This document shows, piece after piece, positions 1 through 8,246 of a DNA stretch of 64,000 bases. A program made the translations under genes and the position numbers. The notes below the pieces were generated by a model. That model made no database searches. It saw only the letters and a program-made list of their open reading frames with translations, and was not told the origin of the DNA. Within the stretch, counting starts at the first letter, position 1; the number at the start of each line of letters is the position of its first letter. Source of the stretch: an uncultured bacterium (GTDB lineage: Bacteria > Patescibacteriota > Saccharimonadia > Saccharimonadales > Saccharimonadaceae); the NCBI GenBank assembly GCA_938017895.1, contig CALIJI010000010.1:16163-80162 (forward strand), written 5' to 3'.

Positions 1-410
1 AATATGTCAAAAGATTTTTTAAGACTGCCTTCACCTTTCGGAATTATTTTTTCAACTGTTAGGCTAAATTTGCCCCAGTCGGTTAATTTAGGTCTAACCT
101 CAGCTACAATTTTCATACCATCTTCAAGCGGAAATCGCATTTGCCAGACCGTCATAAAACAACTCAGGCTAGATCGCTCATCCTTGAGGTCAAAAAACAC
201 AAATTTCTTTTGATTGATTTTAAAACTAGAAACCTCACCCTCGATCAATACACTCGGAAAACTTTTTTCAAAAATATCATTCGAGACAGCTACAAAATCC
301 GACACACTAAAAATAATTTCGCGATTTGCTGGATCTGTAGAATCGTATTTATTCAAAAGCGATATTTGGTCTTCAACTAAATCATCAAACTCACTAAAAT
401 CAAAATTCAT
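1..410 (-). CDS. xseA: Exodeoxyribonuclease VII large subunit, N-terminal part (runs off window)
   Basis: Reading the minus strand from an ATG at 410 gives an open frame that leaves the window at base 1, so only about 136 N-terminal residues are visible. Residues 34-38 read FSVSD, followed by the OB-fold signature IEGEVSSFK, then FVFFDLKDE and, later, PKGEGSLKK. This order matches the nucleic-acid-binding N-terminal domain of XseA. The enzyme pairs with small XseB subunits to degrade single-stranded DNA in the cytoplasm; the catalytic region lies outside the window. The start is supported by a TATAAT box seven bases upstream, which implies a leaderless transcript. Family call is confident; completeness cannot be judged. 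Confidence 0.88.
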   Translation of the reverse strand, partial: MNFDFSEFDDLVEDQISLLNKYDSTDPANREIIFSVSDFVAVSNDIFEKSFPSVLIEGEVSSFKINQKKFVFFDLKDERSSLSCFMTVWQMRFPLEDGMKIVAEVRPKLTDWGKFSLTVEKIIPKGEGSLKKSFDI

Positions 411-417
411 ATGCTTT

Positions 418-423
418 ATTATA
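418..423 (-). promoter_or_regulatory. -10 box of xseA, leaderless type
   Basis: TATAAT with an upstream TGC (extended -10) lies 7 nt before the xseA ATG. Transcription would begin at or next to the start codon, with no room for a Shine-Dalgarno site. No good -35 is seen. Confidence 0.65.
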
Positions 424-460
424 GCATAATCTAAAAAGTTTTTCTCGCCCCACATTAAAA

Positions 461-504
461 CAAAAAAAGACATCTGCATTTCGATAATACTTTAGCAAAT
501 GTCT
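461..504 (-). terminator. Rho-independent terminator of the adhesin-like gene
   Basis: A 10-bp stem (468-477 with 495-504, one wobble pair) is followed on the minus strand by seven T. It lies just past the stop at 542. Confidence 0.8.
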
Positions 505-541
505 TTTATGGATTATAAGTTATTTAACAAATATTTTTAAC

Positions 542-1897
542 TTACAAGTTAATTTTTGATTTTTTTCGATAAATGACTACACCACTAGTTAATGCAATAA
601 GAACAGCCGAGGCTAGTATAATCCAACCGAATACATCATTGTTATCTGATTTTTTAAATCCAGTTTGCGGAGTTTTTGGAGCTGCCTCACTGCGAGGAGC
701 TTCAGCTGGCTTTTCAGTTTTAACTTCTTTTGCTGGTTCAGTTGGTTTTTGTTTAATAGCTTCAAGATCAGCTTGAGTTAAGATACCCTTGATTGGCACT
801 TCATGCACACCATTGCCTTGGAATATTACCGATCCGTCTTTTGCAGTTACCGTAACTTTATATTTGATATTCTTGAGTTTGCCATTAACTAGGTCAATAT
901 TAGCTTGAGCTGCTGGGTCAGGGTTTAGCTCTATTGGAAAATCAAACCCAGAAGAAGTCTTCAAATTCTGTTGTTCTAAAACCTTAACATTACCGGCCAA
1001 GCCTTCACTATCAAAGCCAAATTTAAAACCAGTTCGCGGAGTTTCCATGATTAGCTTATCTGCATTAACCCTATTACTATCATCAAAGATAAAATTCGAT
1101 CCAGTATTTCGCTCAGCCTTATATTTACTAAATAGAACTGGCGAATCTTTCTCTAGTTCTATTTTGATATTAGCATCTTTCCAATTGCTTTTTGTCTCTA
1201 TACCAAAGACTAAGTTTCCCCTTTTAGTATCAGAATTAAAACTAGAACTACTGCGCCATATTGTATCACTATATGAAAGTCTTTTAGTGTAACCATTAAC
1301 TTTAATATGCTTGCTAAATACTTCTCGGTCATTTACTGCAGCAAAAGTACGAACATCATAATTGGGTGAAGAATCTACTAATGGGTAACTAGCATGAATA
1401 TTAGAAAAAATAAAACCTATTTTATTAACATTCTGACCTGCCACATCCTGATTAAAGGTAACCTTCCATTTACTCCAAGGCACAGCATCTTCAACTTTAT
1501 AAGCATCAAACTGGGCAATACCTGCGGCATCAGTTTTATATGAAGAATAAGTATGGCGACCCTTATTGGACTCAACAACTTTGGCAGTTGTTACAGTTTT
1601 GCCATTAGCTTTAATGTCGAAGTCTCGAATTTCACCCATACCAGCGATACCCTTTTGGTAAATAAAGAAGTAGTCACCAGGATTGACTGTTTCCTGAATA
1701 TCAAAGTCCATTCCAAAACTATACCAGCGATCATCGACCGCAACCTTATCTACTTTAGGGTCAGCTTTAAGCTGAATATTAGGTGAGGTTAAAATCTTTG
1801 TGAGCTGTTTTGGTGTATCAGCAAAAGCTGGTCGCACCAAAGCTCCACCAGTAATCGCAATCGCCAAAATTGCTGCGATCTTAATTTTATATTTCAT
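542..1897 (-). CDS. Wall-anchored adhesin-like surface protein with phase-variable promoter
   Basis: The 451-residue protein starts with a Sec signal peptide (residues 1-26, ending RPAFA). It ends with a sortase-type sorting signal: TPQTG near 409-413, a hydrophobic segment (about 423-441) and a YRKKSK tail. The anchor motif departs from LPxTG by Thr for Leu. The ectodomain (about 27-380) has no Cys and is beta-rich; NPGDYFFI followed by a segment with a GKTV turn resembles the N2-type adhesin folds of Gram-positive MSCRAMMs (inference). A Pro/Glu/Lys-rich linker (about 380-408) would span the wall. AGGAG lies just before the ATG. The gene is monocistronic, with its own terminator and a promoter whose spacer contains G10. 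Likely role: contact with host bacteria or surfaces. Confidence 0.8.
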   Translation of the reverse strand: MKYKIKIAAILAIAITGGALVRPAFADTPKQLTKILTSPNIQLKADPKVDKVAVDDRWYSFGMDFDIQETVNPGDYFFIYQKGIAGMGEIRDFDIKANGKTVTTAKVVESNKGRHTYSSYKTDAAGIAQFDAYKVEDAVPWSKWKVTFNQDVAGQNVNKIGFIFSNIHASYPLVDSSPNYDVRTFAAVNDREVFSKHIKVNGYTKRLSYSDTIWRSSSSFNSDTKRGNLVFGIETKSNWKDANIKIELEKDSPVLFSKYKAERNTGSNFIFDDSNRVNADKLIMETPRTGFKFGFDSEGLAGNVKVLEQQNLKTSSGFDFPIELNPDPAAQANIDLVNGKLKNIKYKVTVTAKDGSVIFQGNGVHEVPIKGILTQADLEAIKQKPTEPAKEVKTEKPAEAPRSEAAPKTPQTGFKKSDNNDVFGWIILASAVLIALTSGVVIYRKKSKINL

Positions 1898-1947
1898 TCT
1901 TCTCCTTTTCTACCAATAAAGGTGAATATTAACTCGTTTATGTTTAT

Positions 1948-1978
1948 ATTCTACCCCCCCCCCTGTATATTTTGTCAA
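1948..1978 (-). promoter_or_regulatory. Sigma-70-type promoter with G10 tract in the spacer
   Basis: On the minus strand: TTGACA (1978-1973), nine bases, ten G, then TAGAAT (1953-1948). The spacer is 19 bp, longer than the 16-17 bp of nearly every other two-box promoter in this window. Loss of two G would give the 17-bp optimum. The leader to the ATG at 1897 is about 44 nt. The same design recurs at 61281-61311. Confidence 0.82.
1954..1963 (-). repeat. Homopolymeric G10 tract (C10 on plus)
   Basis: Ten consecutive C on the plus strand between the -10 and -35 boxes of the adhesin-like gene. Only one other C/G run of this length was noticed in the window (61287-61296), in the same position of another promoter. 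Confidence 0.97.
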
Positions 1979-2006
1979 GTATGTTCTTAAAATCAGTTAA
2001 ATCTGC

Positions 2007-2012
2007 TATAAT
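2007..2012 (+). promoter_or_regulatory. -10 box of the THUMP methyltransferase gene, leaderless type
   Basis: TATAAT preceded by TGC, six bases before the ATG at 2019, so the mRNA should start at the initiation codon. No clear -35. Confidence 0.65.
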
Positions 2013-2018
2013 AAAATA

Positions 2019-3248
2019 ATGAAAATTGCAATCTTGGGCAGGCAGCCCGCCATTGGAATCGCTGAACTAGAAAGTGTTTTTGGTGGTGAAAAAATCCGTG
2101 TTTTAAATCGTGAGGTGGCTTTAGTAGACTCCACTAAGCTTAATGTTTCTCATTTTGGTAGTATTTTAAAAACCGGTGAGATAGTTCATGAGATAGAGTC
2201 AACCGATTGGCATAAGATAAAACCGATTGTTCTGGAAAAAGTTCTAGACGACGCCAAAAAAGCAAATGGTAAAATCACGATGGGAATTTCAACTTACGGA
2301 GTCAGGACTTCCCCAAGAGAAATCTCAGACCTATTATCAAAAATAAAACAAAGCGCCAAAAAAGCTAGTATATCAATACGTATAATCGACGGGCGCAAAT
2401 TATCACTCTCTACTGCAATTTCGCACAACAACAAATTAGGGCTAAGCGATAAAAAACGAGAGATTATAATCGCAAGCTCCAAAAAGACGACCTTTATTGC
2501 TTTAAGCGAAGGTTCACAAAATATTTCTGCCTACGCCCGACGAGATCGAAACCGTCCACGACGCGACGCTTTTGTCGGGATGTTGCCGCCAAAATTAGCC
2601 CAGACAATGATCAATCTTGGCGCTGGCGAAAACCAACCACAGATAAAATTAACAAACAGCCCTACAAAAAATATAGACACTCCAAAACTACTTGATCCTT
2701 TTTGTGGCACCGGCACAGTTCTTCAAGAGGCAACCCTAAAAGGTTTTGAAGTTTTCGGAACAGATTTAAGCGACAAAATGATTGATTTCTCGCAAGAAAA
2801 TCTAGATTGGTTTGAGCAAGAATTTAGGCCACATGGCAAAATTGGCAAAATATATCAAGCTGATGCAACTCATGAAAAGTGGGATTTCGCGCCAAAACTT
2901 TCAACTGTAGTGTGCGAGACCTATCTTGGACAGCCCTTTTCTGCACCGCCATCACCAAAGAAGCTCACTGAAGTGCGCGAAAACTGTAATCGTATAATCT
3001 CGAATTTCTTGAAAAATCTAGCCCGTCAAATTCAAGAAGGCACCCAAATTTGTATTGCTGTTCCAGCTTGGAAAACCCAAAATGGCAATTTTTCTCACCT
3101 TCCGCTTGTTGACTTTTTGGAGGAACTCGGCTATAATAGGAGGGAATTTATGCGCGTTAAACCACAAGATTTAATATATTATCGCGAAAATCAAGTTGTG
3201 GCGCGTGAATTATTAGTACTAATAAGGAGTAAAAATGTCAAAAGTTAA
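2019..3248 (+). CDS. THUMP-domain RNA methyltransferase, Trm11/TrmG10-like
   Basis: The 409-residue protein has an N-terminal region (about 1-165) consistent with a THUMP/ferredoxin-like RNA-binding module. The family signature RPRRDAFVGMLPPKLAQ follows (about 179-195), then SAM-binding motif I DPFCGTG at 226-232. This arrangement matches archaeal/eukaryal-type tRNA guanine-N2 methylases (G10/G26 group) and UPF0020 proteins. The usual catalytic N/D-PPY motif is replaced by CETYLGQPF at 299-307, so target and activity are uncertain. The stop overlaps the rpmA start by 14 nt, suggesting translational coupling of an RNA-modification enzyme with a ribosomal protein. Start choice follows the leaderless -10. 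Confidence 0.78.
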   Translation: MKIAILGRQPAIGIAELESVFGGEKIRVLNREVALVDSTKLNVSHFGSILKTGEIVHEIESTDWHKIKPIVLEKVLDDAKKANGKITMGISTYGVRTSPREISDLLSKIKQSAKKASISIRIIDGRKLSLSTAISHNNKLGLSDKKREIIIASSKKTTFIALSEGSQNISAYARRDRNRPRRDAFVGMLPPKLAQTMINLGAGENQPQIKLTNSPTKNIDTPKLLDPFCGTGTVLQEATLKGFEVFGTDLSDKMIDFSQENLDWFEQEFRPHGKIGKIYQADATHEKWDFAPKLSTVVCETYLGQPFSAPPSPKKLTEVRENCNRIISNFLKNLARQIQEGTQICIAVPAWKTQNGNFSHLPLVDFLEELGYNRREFMRVKPQDLIYYRENQVVARELLVLIRSKNVKS

Positions 3249-3513
3249 AGCTGGTGGTACAAGTAAGAACATCCACAACAACGCTGGCCAACGCTTAGGC
3301 GTAAAACGATTTGGCGGTCAAAAAGTCAATGAGGGCGAAGTTCTCGTTCGACAAACTGGCGCAACCAAATTAGCTGGCGAAGGAACTTACATGAGCCGAA
3401 ACTTTACAATCCATGCCGCTAAAAGTGGAGTTGTAAACTTTAAGCAAATCGCCAAAAAGAAATTTACAGGTAAAACTGAGCGACGAACTGTAGTTGAAGT
3501 AATCGCTGCTTAA
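3235..3513 (+). CDS. rpmA: 50S ribosomal protein L27
   Basis: The 92-residue protein carries the bL27 signatures KAGGTSKN at the N-terminus, RLGVKRFGGQ, VNEGEVLVRQ and AGEGTYMSRN. bL27 reaches the peptidyl-transferase centre with its N-terminal tail. AAGGAG lies just upstream of the ATG, which sits inside the 3' end of the methyltransferase gene. In most bacteria rpmA follows rplU directly; here rplU is some 37 kb away at 40461, so the classic L21-L27 operon is split. A strong hairpin follows the stop. Confidence 0.95.
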   Translation: MSKVKAGGTSKNIHNNAGQRLGVKRFGGQKVNEGEVLVRQTGATKLAGEGTYMSRNFTIHAAKSGVVNFKQIAKKKFTGKTERRTVVEVIAA

Positions 3514-3516
3514 TTT

Positions 3517-3558
3517 CAAAAAAATAAGCCTCTTCTCACGAATTGGCTTATTTTTTAT
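3517..3558. terminator. Bidirectional terminator between rpmA and the response regulator
   Basis: A perfect 8-bp stem (3523-3530 with 3545-3552) is flanked by A-rich and T-rich tracts, so it can serve both convergent genes. Confidence 0.85.
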
Positions 3559-3580
3559 ATATAGATTTATATGGCGGTTT

Positions 3581-3964
3581 TTATGATTGGATTCCAAGAT
3601 GGTGGCGAACTCGCTCTACTACATCAGAAATAACCACTTGAGATTTAACTAAATACTCATCAACGCCTAGAGATTCAGCTCGCTCCTTATCTTTTTCTTG
3701 ACTTAAAGCGGTTAACATAATTACCGTAATATTCATCGTTTCAGGAGTATTCTTTAAAATATCAAGAACATCGAACCCAGAAATTTTCGGCATCATTGCG
3801 TCCAGTAAAATTAAATCTGGACGATAAGCGATCGCGCTAGAAAGAGCCTGTTCACCATCATGAACTTCACACACGTCAAAACCTTCCATTTCAAGACGAG
3901 CGCGATATACGCTTGCCAACATTTCATCATCTTCAACTAATAAGATCTTCTTCTTTATTTCCAT
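3581..3964 (-). CDS. Single-domain response regulator (CheY-like receiver)
   Basis: The 127 residues form one receiver domain without an output domain. Visible are the acidic pocket (D12, D13), the phosphoacceptor D55 in LILLDAMMP, the switch Thr in MLTA (T85) and the conserved Lys in YLVKSQ (K107). It should be phosphorylated by a histidine kinase, but none is encoded in this window, so the partner is unknown. Output must come from protein-protein contact, as in CheY or Spo0F. A TATAAT six bases before the ATG predicts a leaderless transcript. It shares a bidirectional terminator with rpmA. Confidence 0.92.
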   Translation of the reverse strand: MEIKKKILLVEDDEMLASVYRARLEMEGFDVCEVHDGEQALSSAIAYRPDLILLDAMMPKISGFDVLDILKNTPETMNITVIMLTALSQEKDKERAESLGVDEYLVKSQVVISDVVERVRHHLGIQS

Positions 3965-3970
3965 AGCCGT

Positions 3971-3976
3971 ATTATA
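3971..3976 (-). promoter_or_regulatory. -10 box of the response regulator, leaderless type
   Basis: TATAAT preceded by TGT, six bases before the ATG at 3964. Confidence 0.65.
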
Positions 3977-4003
3977 ACATAAGTTTTTTCAAAAAGCTAT
4001 ATT

Positions 4004-5191
4004 TTATTTTAGAGCTTCCTTAGCAGAGTCAAGCTGAGGGTCTTGGCCAGAATTTATTTGTTCAGAAGTAATTTTAACTTCTTTATCCGGAGAAATACCT
4101 TCACCATTAATATTTTTTCCGTTCGGCGTATACCACTTAGCTATAGTTACTTTTAAAATTGCACCATTATTGATCTTAATCGGTTCTTGAACACTGCCTT
4201 TACCATAAGTTTTAACACCATAAAAACGGGCAGCTTTATGATCTTTTAGGGCGCCAACAACAATCTCACTCGCACTCGCACTACTGCCGTCGGCTATAAC
4301 AATAGTCTCTACTCCTTCAAGAATATTATTACCATCCGCACGAACCTCATCGACGGTTTTCGTACCCTTTTTCTCTGACACAATTAAGCTACCTTTTTTG
4401 AGCCATAAACTAGCCACCGATTGTGCAGCAGTAACATAACCGCCCCCATTTCCACGAAGGTCTAGAATAACTTTAGAAATTCCTTTCTGCTTGATCTCTT
4501 GTGCATATTTTTTAGCCAAATTACCGGTTTCGTTATCAAAACGAGAAATAGTCAAGATAGCAATTTTATTCGAAATATTCAACTCAACGCTCGGATTGGA
4601 GATTTTGGCACGAGTAATCGAAAACTCTTTTTCTTCTTTATTTCGAGAGATTTTAATCTTTACACTAGTACCAGCTTCTCCTTTTATCTTGGATGTGATT
4701 TCATCAATACTCATACCAGAAACACTCTCACTATTAACCTCAAGAATAATATCTCCACTCTGAATACCAGATTCGATAGCTGGGTTATTTTTCAGAGCTC
4801 GGATAACAGTAGGAAGATTGTTACGGATGCCAATCTCAACTCCAATACCAGCACCAATATCGCCACTTAAACTTTTATTAAATTCTTCTGCTTCTTTTGA
4901 GCCCATATAAGTCGTAAATTTATCACCAGTAGCATTAACTAGCCCCTTTGAAGCACCCTCGATTAATTTATTTTTATCAATATTGCCATCAAATTTAGTA
5001 ATTAAAGTTTTAAAAGTCTCTTGAACTGAATTTAAATCTAGCTCGTTAGTTTGCTTCTGAAGACCAAAAACAGGTGAAACTAAATTTAAAAGCTCGGTTT
5101 TTCGAGTCCCGCCAATAAAACCAACTATTAACATAACCCCCGAAATAACCACCGTAGTCGAGACATCGACTTTCCTACTCTCTCTATTCAT
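4004..5191 (-). CDS. ctpA: S41-family C-terminal processing protease (CtpA-like)
   Basis: The 395-residue protein has one N-terminal membrane segment (about 9-27), then a CtpA-type N-terminal region, a PDZ domain (about 95-180, with IQSGDIILEVN) and an S41 catalytic domain. The nucleophile Ser is in DGSSASASEI (about residue 304) and the general-base Lys in YGVKTYGKGSVQ (about 329). Such proteases act outside the membrane and trim envelope proteins, including peptidoglycan hydrolases. It lies just downstream of the CHAP hydrolase and FtsEX genes, which fits a role in cell-wall turnover. It has its own leaderless-type -10, and a terminator separates it from the hydrolase gene. Confidence 0.9.
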   Translation of the reverse strand: MNRESRKVDVSTTVVISGVMLIVGFIGGTRKTELLNLVSPVFGLQKQTNELDLNSVQETFKTLITKFDGNIDKNKLIEGASKGLVNATGDKFTTYMGSKEAEEFNKSLSGDIGAGIGVEIGIRNNLPTVIRALKNNPAIESGIQSGDIILEVNSESVSGMSIDEITSKIKGEAGTSVKIKISRNKEEKEFSITRAKISNPSVELNISNKIAILTISRFDNETGNLAKKYAQEIKQKGISKVILDLRGNGGGYVTAAQSVASLWLKKGSLIVSEKKGTKTVDEVRADGNNILEGVETIVIADGSSASASEIVVGALKDHKAARFYGVKTYGKGSVQEPIKINNGAILKVTIAKWYTPNGKNINGEGISPDKEVKITSEQINSGQDPQLDSAKEALK

Positions 5192-5197
5192 TATTTT

Positions 5198-5203
5198 ATT
5201 ATA
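5198..5203 (-). promoter_or_regulatory. -10 box of ctpA, leaderless type
   Basis: TATAAT, six bases before the ATG at 5191. Confidence 0.62.
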
Positions 5204-5225
5204 TCATAAGCAATTTTTAAACTCA

Positions 5226-5253
5226 AAAAATCACCTCTTAGTTGAGGTGATTT
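5226..5253 (-). terminator. Terminator of the PcsB-like hydrolase gene
   Basis: A perfect 10-bp stem (5228-5237 with 5244-5253) followed on the minus strand by a T run. Confidence 0.85.
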
Positions 5254-5260
5254 ATTAAAT

Positions 5261-6439
5261 TTATTTGATATAGATATATTCATGGAATTTATTTGTAGAA
5301 ACACGCATTTGAGAGTATTCACCCCAGCGATTCCCATTCGAAGGAGTTGGCCAGTTATACTGGCTAATTGTCATCGTGCCGTCGCCATGAACTGATTCAA
5401 CCCAAGCAACGTGACCATAGGCACCAATGTACATAACAGCGATAGACCCAGCCCGTGGAGTTGACCCTGTAGAAAATCCATGTCGTCGTGCTGAAGCTGG
5501 CCACATATTAGCGTTCCCCCACCAAAGAGGTTGATAGCCAGTTTCTTTGACAATTCTCCAAGCAGTATAGCTCACACATTGGCCACAACCGTAGCCTAGA
5601 GGATCATCTTTATAACTCCATACAGTAGATTGATCTACTACGCATCCCCAGCTAGAGCCCCAAGGATACGAGCTTCCAACTCCACCAGCCCCAAGATCAA
5701 CCGAGGATCCACTACGTAGAAATCTCTGAGCCTCTTGTTGAATAATTCTATTCTGCTCGTCTTGCAGTTTAGCTTTTTGAGCCGATTGTTCCTGAGCGTA
5801 TTTCTTATATTCAGCTTCTTCACCCTTTGTTTTTTCAAGCAAAGAATTTCGCTCATTGATTTTATCTTGCTTTTGCTTTTCAGATACTTTTTGGTCTTCT
5901 AGAACTTTTTTAACAGCATCTCGCTTTTGTTCAAGTTCTTTTTTGCGTTGCTTAATTTCACCAACTTTTTGCGTCAATGAATCCTTCACAGAACTTTGAT
6001 ATTCTAGATTATCTAGTGCCTTAGAAAGATTTTCGCTACTCGCCAATCGTTCAATCGGTGTAATTTCTTCATCAACCGACATATCGGCCAGAGTTCTGCC
6101 TAAGGCCTTACGGTTTGCTTCAATTTTCTCCTCAGTTTCCTTAATTTCAATCTGAAGCTTATCATGCTGCGCCTGAGAAATTTTAATTTGATTCTCGATA
6201 GCAACTCGCTCTTTTTCAATAGAATTTAATTCATCCTGGATGTTTTGAGCTTTATTCTTAAGCTCATTTGCTTGACCTAAAGCCTCTTGTTCGCTCCTTT
6301 GAAGAGCATCAATCTGCTGCTGAAGCTCCGCCTTACGATCGGCCTGAGCTGGTTTTATGACATTCATCGCAAATACACTTGATATAGCAAGCCCAAGCGA
6401 TAATATTCCGTTTACTAAAATTTTCCTTTTCTTTACCAT
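5261..6439 (-). CDS. Secreted PcsB-like peptidoglycan hydrolase: coiled coil plus CHAP domain
   Basis: The 392-residue protein has a signal peptide (about 1-33, cleaved after KPAQA), a long Glu/Lys/Gln-rich coiled coil (about 34-240) and a C-terminal CHAP amidase/endopeptidase domain (about 270-392). The catalytic Cys is in GCGQCVSYTAW (about 286) and the His in YGHVAWVE (about 345). This is the architecture of streptococcal PcsB, whose coiled coil binds FtsX and is activated by FtsEX at the division septum. Here ftsX lies directly upstream, so the same control is likely (inference). It has its own promoter, whose -35 overlaps the ftsX stop, so it can be expressed apart from ftsEX. Confidence 0.9.
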   Translation of the reverse strand: MVKKRKILVNGILSLGLAISSVFAMNVIKPAQADRKAELQQQIDALQRSEQEALGQANELKNKAQNIQDELNSIEKERVAIENQIKISQAQHDKLQIEIKETEEKIEANRKALGRTLADMSVDEEITPIERLASSENLSKALDNLEYQSSVKDSLTQKVGEIKQRKKELEQKRDAVKKVLEDQKVSEKQKQDKINERNSLLEKTKGEEAEYKKYAQEQSAQKAKLQDEQNRIIQQEAQRFLRSGSSVDLGAGGVGSSYPWGSSWGCVVDQSTVWSYKDDPLGYGCGQCVSYTAWRIVKETGYQPLWWGNANMWPASARRHGFSTGSTPRAGSIAVMYIGAYGHVAWVESVHGDGTMTISQYNWPTPSNGNRWGEYSQMRVSTNKFHEYIYIK

Positions 6440-6466
6440 TTTTTATTTTTTCCTGTCTATATTTTT

Positions 6467-6495
6467 ATTATACCACATCAAAATGCTTAAATCAA
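6467..6495 (-). promoter_or_regulatory. Promoter of the PcsB-like gene
   Basis: TTGATT (6495-6490), 17-bp spacer, TATAAT (6472-6467). The -35 overlaps the stop codon of ftsX. Confidence 0.75.
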
Positions 6496-7484
6496 CTCTT
6501 ATTTAGATATTTTCTTGTCGCAATCCAAGACGATACAACACCAATTAAAGAGCCCAAGAGCGCCAAGCAAGGAAATACAATGAATAAATAATTAGGCCAC
6601 CTAGTTACAACCGGATCAAGTGTAATACCCCAATTTTCGATCTTGTTTAGAGATAGTGTTACTGCCGTATAACCTACACTAGTCGCAAAAACTGCAGCCA
6701 ATATCCCTGAAATCATAGACTCTACAACAAAGGGACCCCGAATAAAACTATTTTCAGCACCAACAAGTTTCATCATATAAATCTCTTCTCGCCGATTAAA
6801 TATCGCCATACGAATAGTATTAAAGATTATTAAACCAGAAATCATTGCAAAAAGTGCTATTGCAAAAACGCCAACCTTTTCAACCGTTGCAAAAGCGTTA
6901 GAAATAGTTTCGATAGATTCTTTTCGGCTACTTTTATAAGTTGGCTCTTTTGTCTTATGAAGATTTTCCTGGAAAATTTTATCACTTTCAACTGTCTTTT
7001 TTAATTCAGCAGTATTACCGATATCTTCAAGAGTAACCGAAAAACTAGCCGGAAACTCATTCGACGCAACTTCAATCGCTTCTAGAGTAGTTTCGTCTTT
7101 TTCCTTAATCTTTTTTGAAGCATAATTCTTTTGGGCTTGTTCGTTAGACGTATATTCAACTTTCTTAACAGTCTTGAGATTTTTTAGAGTTTTGGTCATT
7201 TTAGCTACGTCGGTGTCTTTTACATCTTTTTTAAGATAAATAGAAACATCTATTTTTTCCGTTAGAGTATTAACAGTATTCACAATACCCATACGGACCA
7301 AAAAAGATCCAAAAATTATCAAGAGCGTAATAGTCATCACTGCTGTCGCTGCTACCGATAGCCAAGCATTCCGACGAAAACTATTTGCCCCATATTTTAT
7401 TATTCGCCACAAAGTTAATAATTTACGCTTGCGGCGTTTTTGTTCCATCATAACTTTTGAATTTTGCTTTTTTTTCTTTGCCAT
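6492..7484 (-). CDS. ftsX: Cell division protein FtsX (ABC-type permease)
   Basis: At 330 residues it has a basic cytoplasmic N-terminus, a first membrane segment (about 41-64), an extracytoplasmic loop of about 120 residues and three C-terminal membrane segments. The conserved cytoplasmic motif FNTIRMAIFNRREEIYMM lies between segments 2 and 3. This is FtsX topology. The loop is the expected docking site for the coiled-coil hydrolase encoded next. The start codon overlaps the ftsE stop, showing tight coupling of the two subunits. Confidence 0.93.
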   Translation of the reverse strand: MAKKKKQNSKVMMEQKRRKRKLLTLWRIIKYGANSFRRNAWLSVAATAVMTITLLIIFGSFLVRMGIVNTVNTLTEKIDVSIYLKKDVKDTDVAKMTKTLKNLKTVKKVEYTSNEQAQKNYASKKIKEKDETTLEAIEVASNEFPASFSVTLEDIGNTAELKKTVESDKIFQENLHKTKEPTYKSSRKESIETISNAFATVEKVGVFAIALFAMISGLIIFNTIRMAIFNRREEIYMMKLVGAENSFIRGPFVVESMISGILAAVFATSVGYTAVTLSLNKIENWGITLDPVVTRWPNYLFIVFPCLALLGSLIGVVSSWIATRKYLNKS

Positions 7485-8167
7485 TATTGTTTATAACTCC
7501 CTTGCGACTGATCATGTGTAACCTTACCCTTATTGAGCGTAATTACACGACGTTTTAATTTATTAACAATCTCAACATTGTGGGTAGTCAGAACAACTGT
7601 CGTGCCGTAATTGTTAATTTTTTCAAGCAAACGAATAATATCCCAACTATGTTTCGGGTCAAGGTTACCTGTTGGCTCATCAGCAATTAGAATCTTTGGC
7701 TGACGAACGAGCGCACGAGCAATTGCTACCCGCTGGCGTTCTCCACCGCTAAGCTGCTGCGGAAAGTTTTTCTCCTTCCCTTCAAGACCGACTAGCTTAA
7801 TAACTTTTGGTACAGTAGAGCGAATTTCATGATTATTCATCCCCACAATCTCCAAAGCAAAAGCAATATTTTCAAAAACAGTTCTGTTCGGTAAAAGTTT
7901 AAAATCCTGAAACACTACCCCGATCCGTCTGCGAAGAAGCGGAATATCCTTGTCTTTTAATTTATCATAATCAATCCCACCAACGACAATCTTACCGCTA
8001 GTAGGTTTCTCCTCTCGCGTCAAAAGTTTAAGAAGTGTTGATTTTCCTGCACCACTAGTACCTACCAAAATTACAAATTCTTTTGGTTTAATATGAAGGC
8101 TAATTCGACTCAATGCTGGATGATCAGCGCTACCATAGGTTTTAGTTACACGGTCCAATAAAATCAT
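7484..8167 (-). CDS. ftsE: Cell division ATP-binding protein FtsE
   Basis: The ABC ATPase has Walker A GTSGAGKST, signature LSGGERQRVAIARAL and Walker B ILIADEP, and begins with the FtsE-like MILLDRVTKTYG. It powers FtsX to activate septal peptidoglycan hydrolysis. The open frame extends to 8227, but a promoter (TTGACC, 17 bp, TATAAT) lies at 8206-8178, inside that extension. The start is therefore placed at the ATG at 8167, giving about 227 residues, the usual FtsE length, with a very short leader. Confidence 0.93.
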   Translation of the reverse strand: MILLDRVTKTYGSADHPALSRISLHIKPKEFVILVGTSGAGKSTLLKLLTREEKPTSGKIVVGGIDYDKLKDKDIPLLRRRIGVVFQDFKLLPNRTVFENIAFALEIVGMNNHEIRSTVPKVIKLVGLEGKEKNFPQQLSGGERQRVAIARALVRQPKILIADEPTGNLDPKHSWDIIRLLEKINNYGTTVVLTTHNVEIVNKLKRRVITLNKGKVTHDQSQGSYKQ

Positions 8168-8177
8168 AACTACTTTA

Positions 8178-8206
8178 ATTATACTAACTTTTTCTATAAC
8201 GGTCAA
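8178..8206 (-). promoter_or_regulatory. Promoter of ftsEX
   Basis: TTGACC (8206-8201), 17-bp spacer, TATAAT (8183-8178). The box ends 10 nt before the chosen ftsE ATG, so the leader is only a few bases. Confidence 0.75.
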
Positions 8207-8246
8207 GCTTTTGATTTTATAGAACAAATATTTTAAAATTTGTTAA

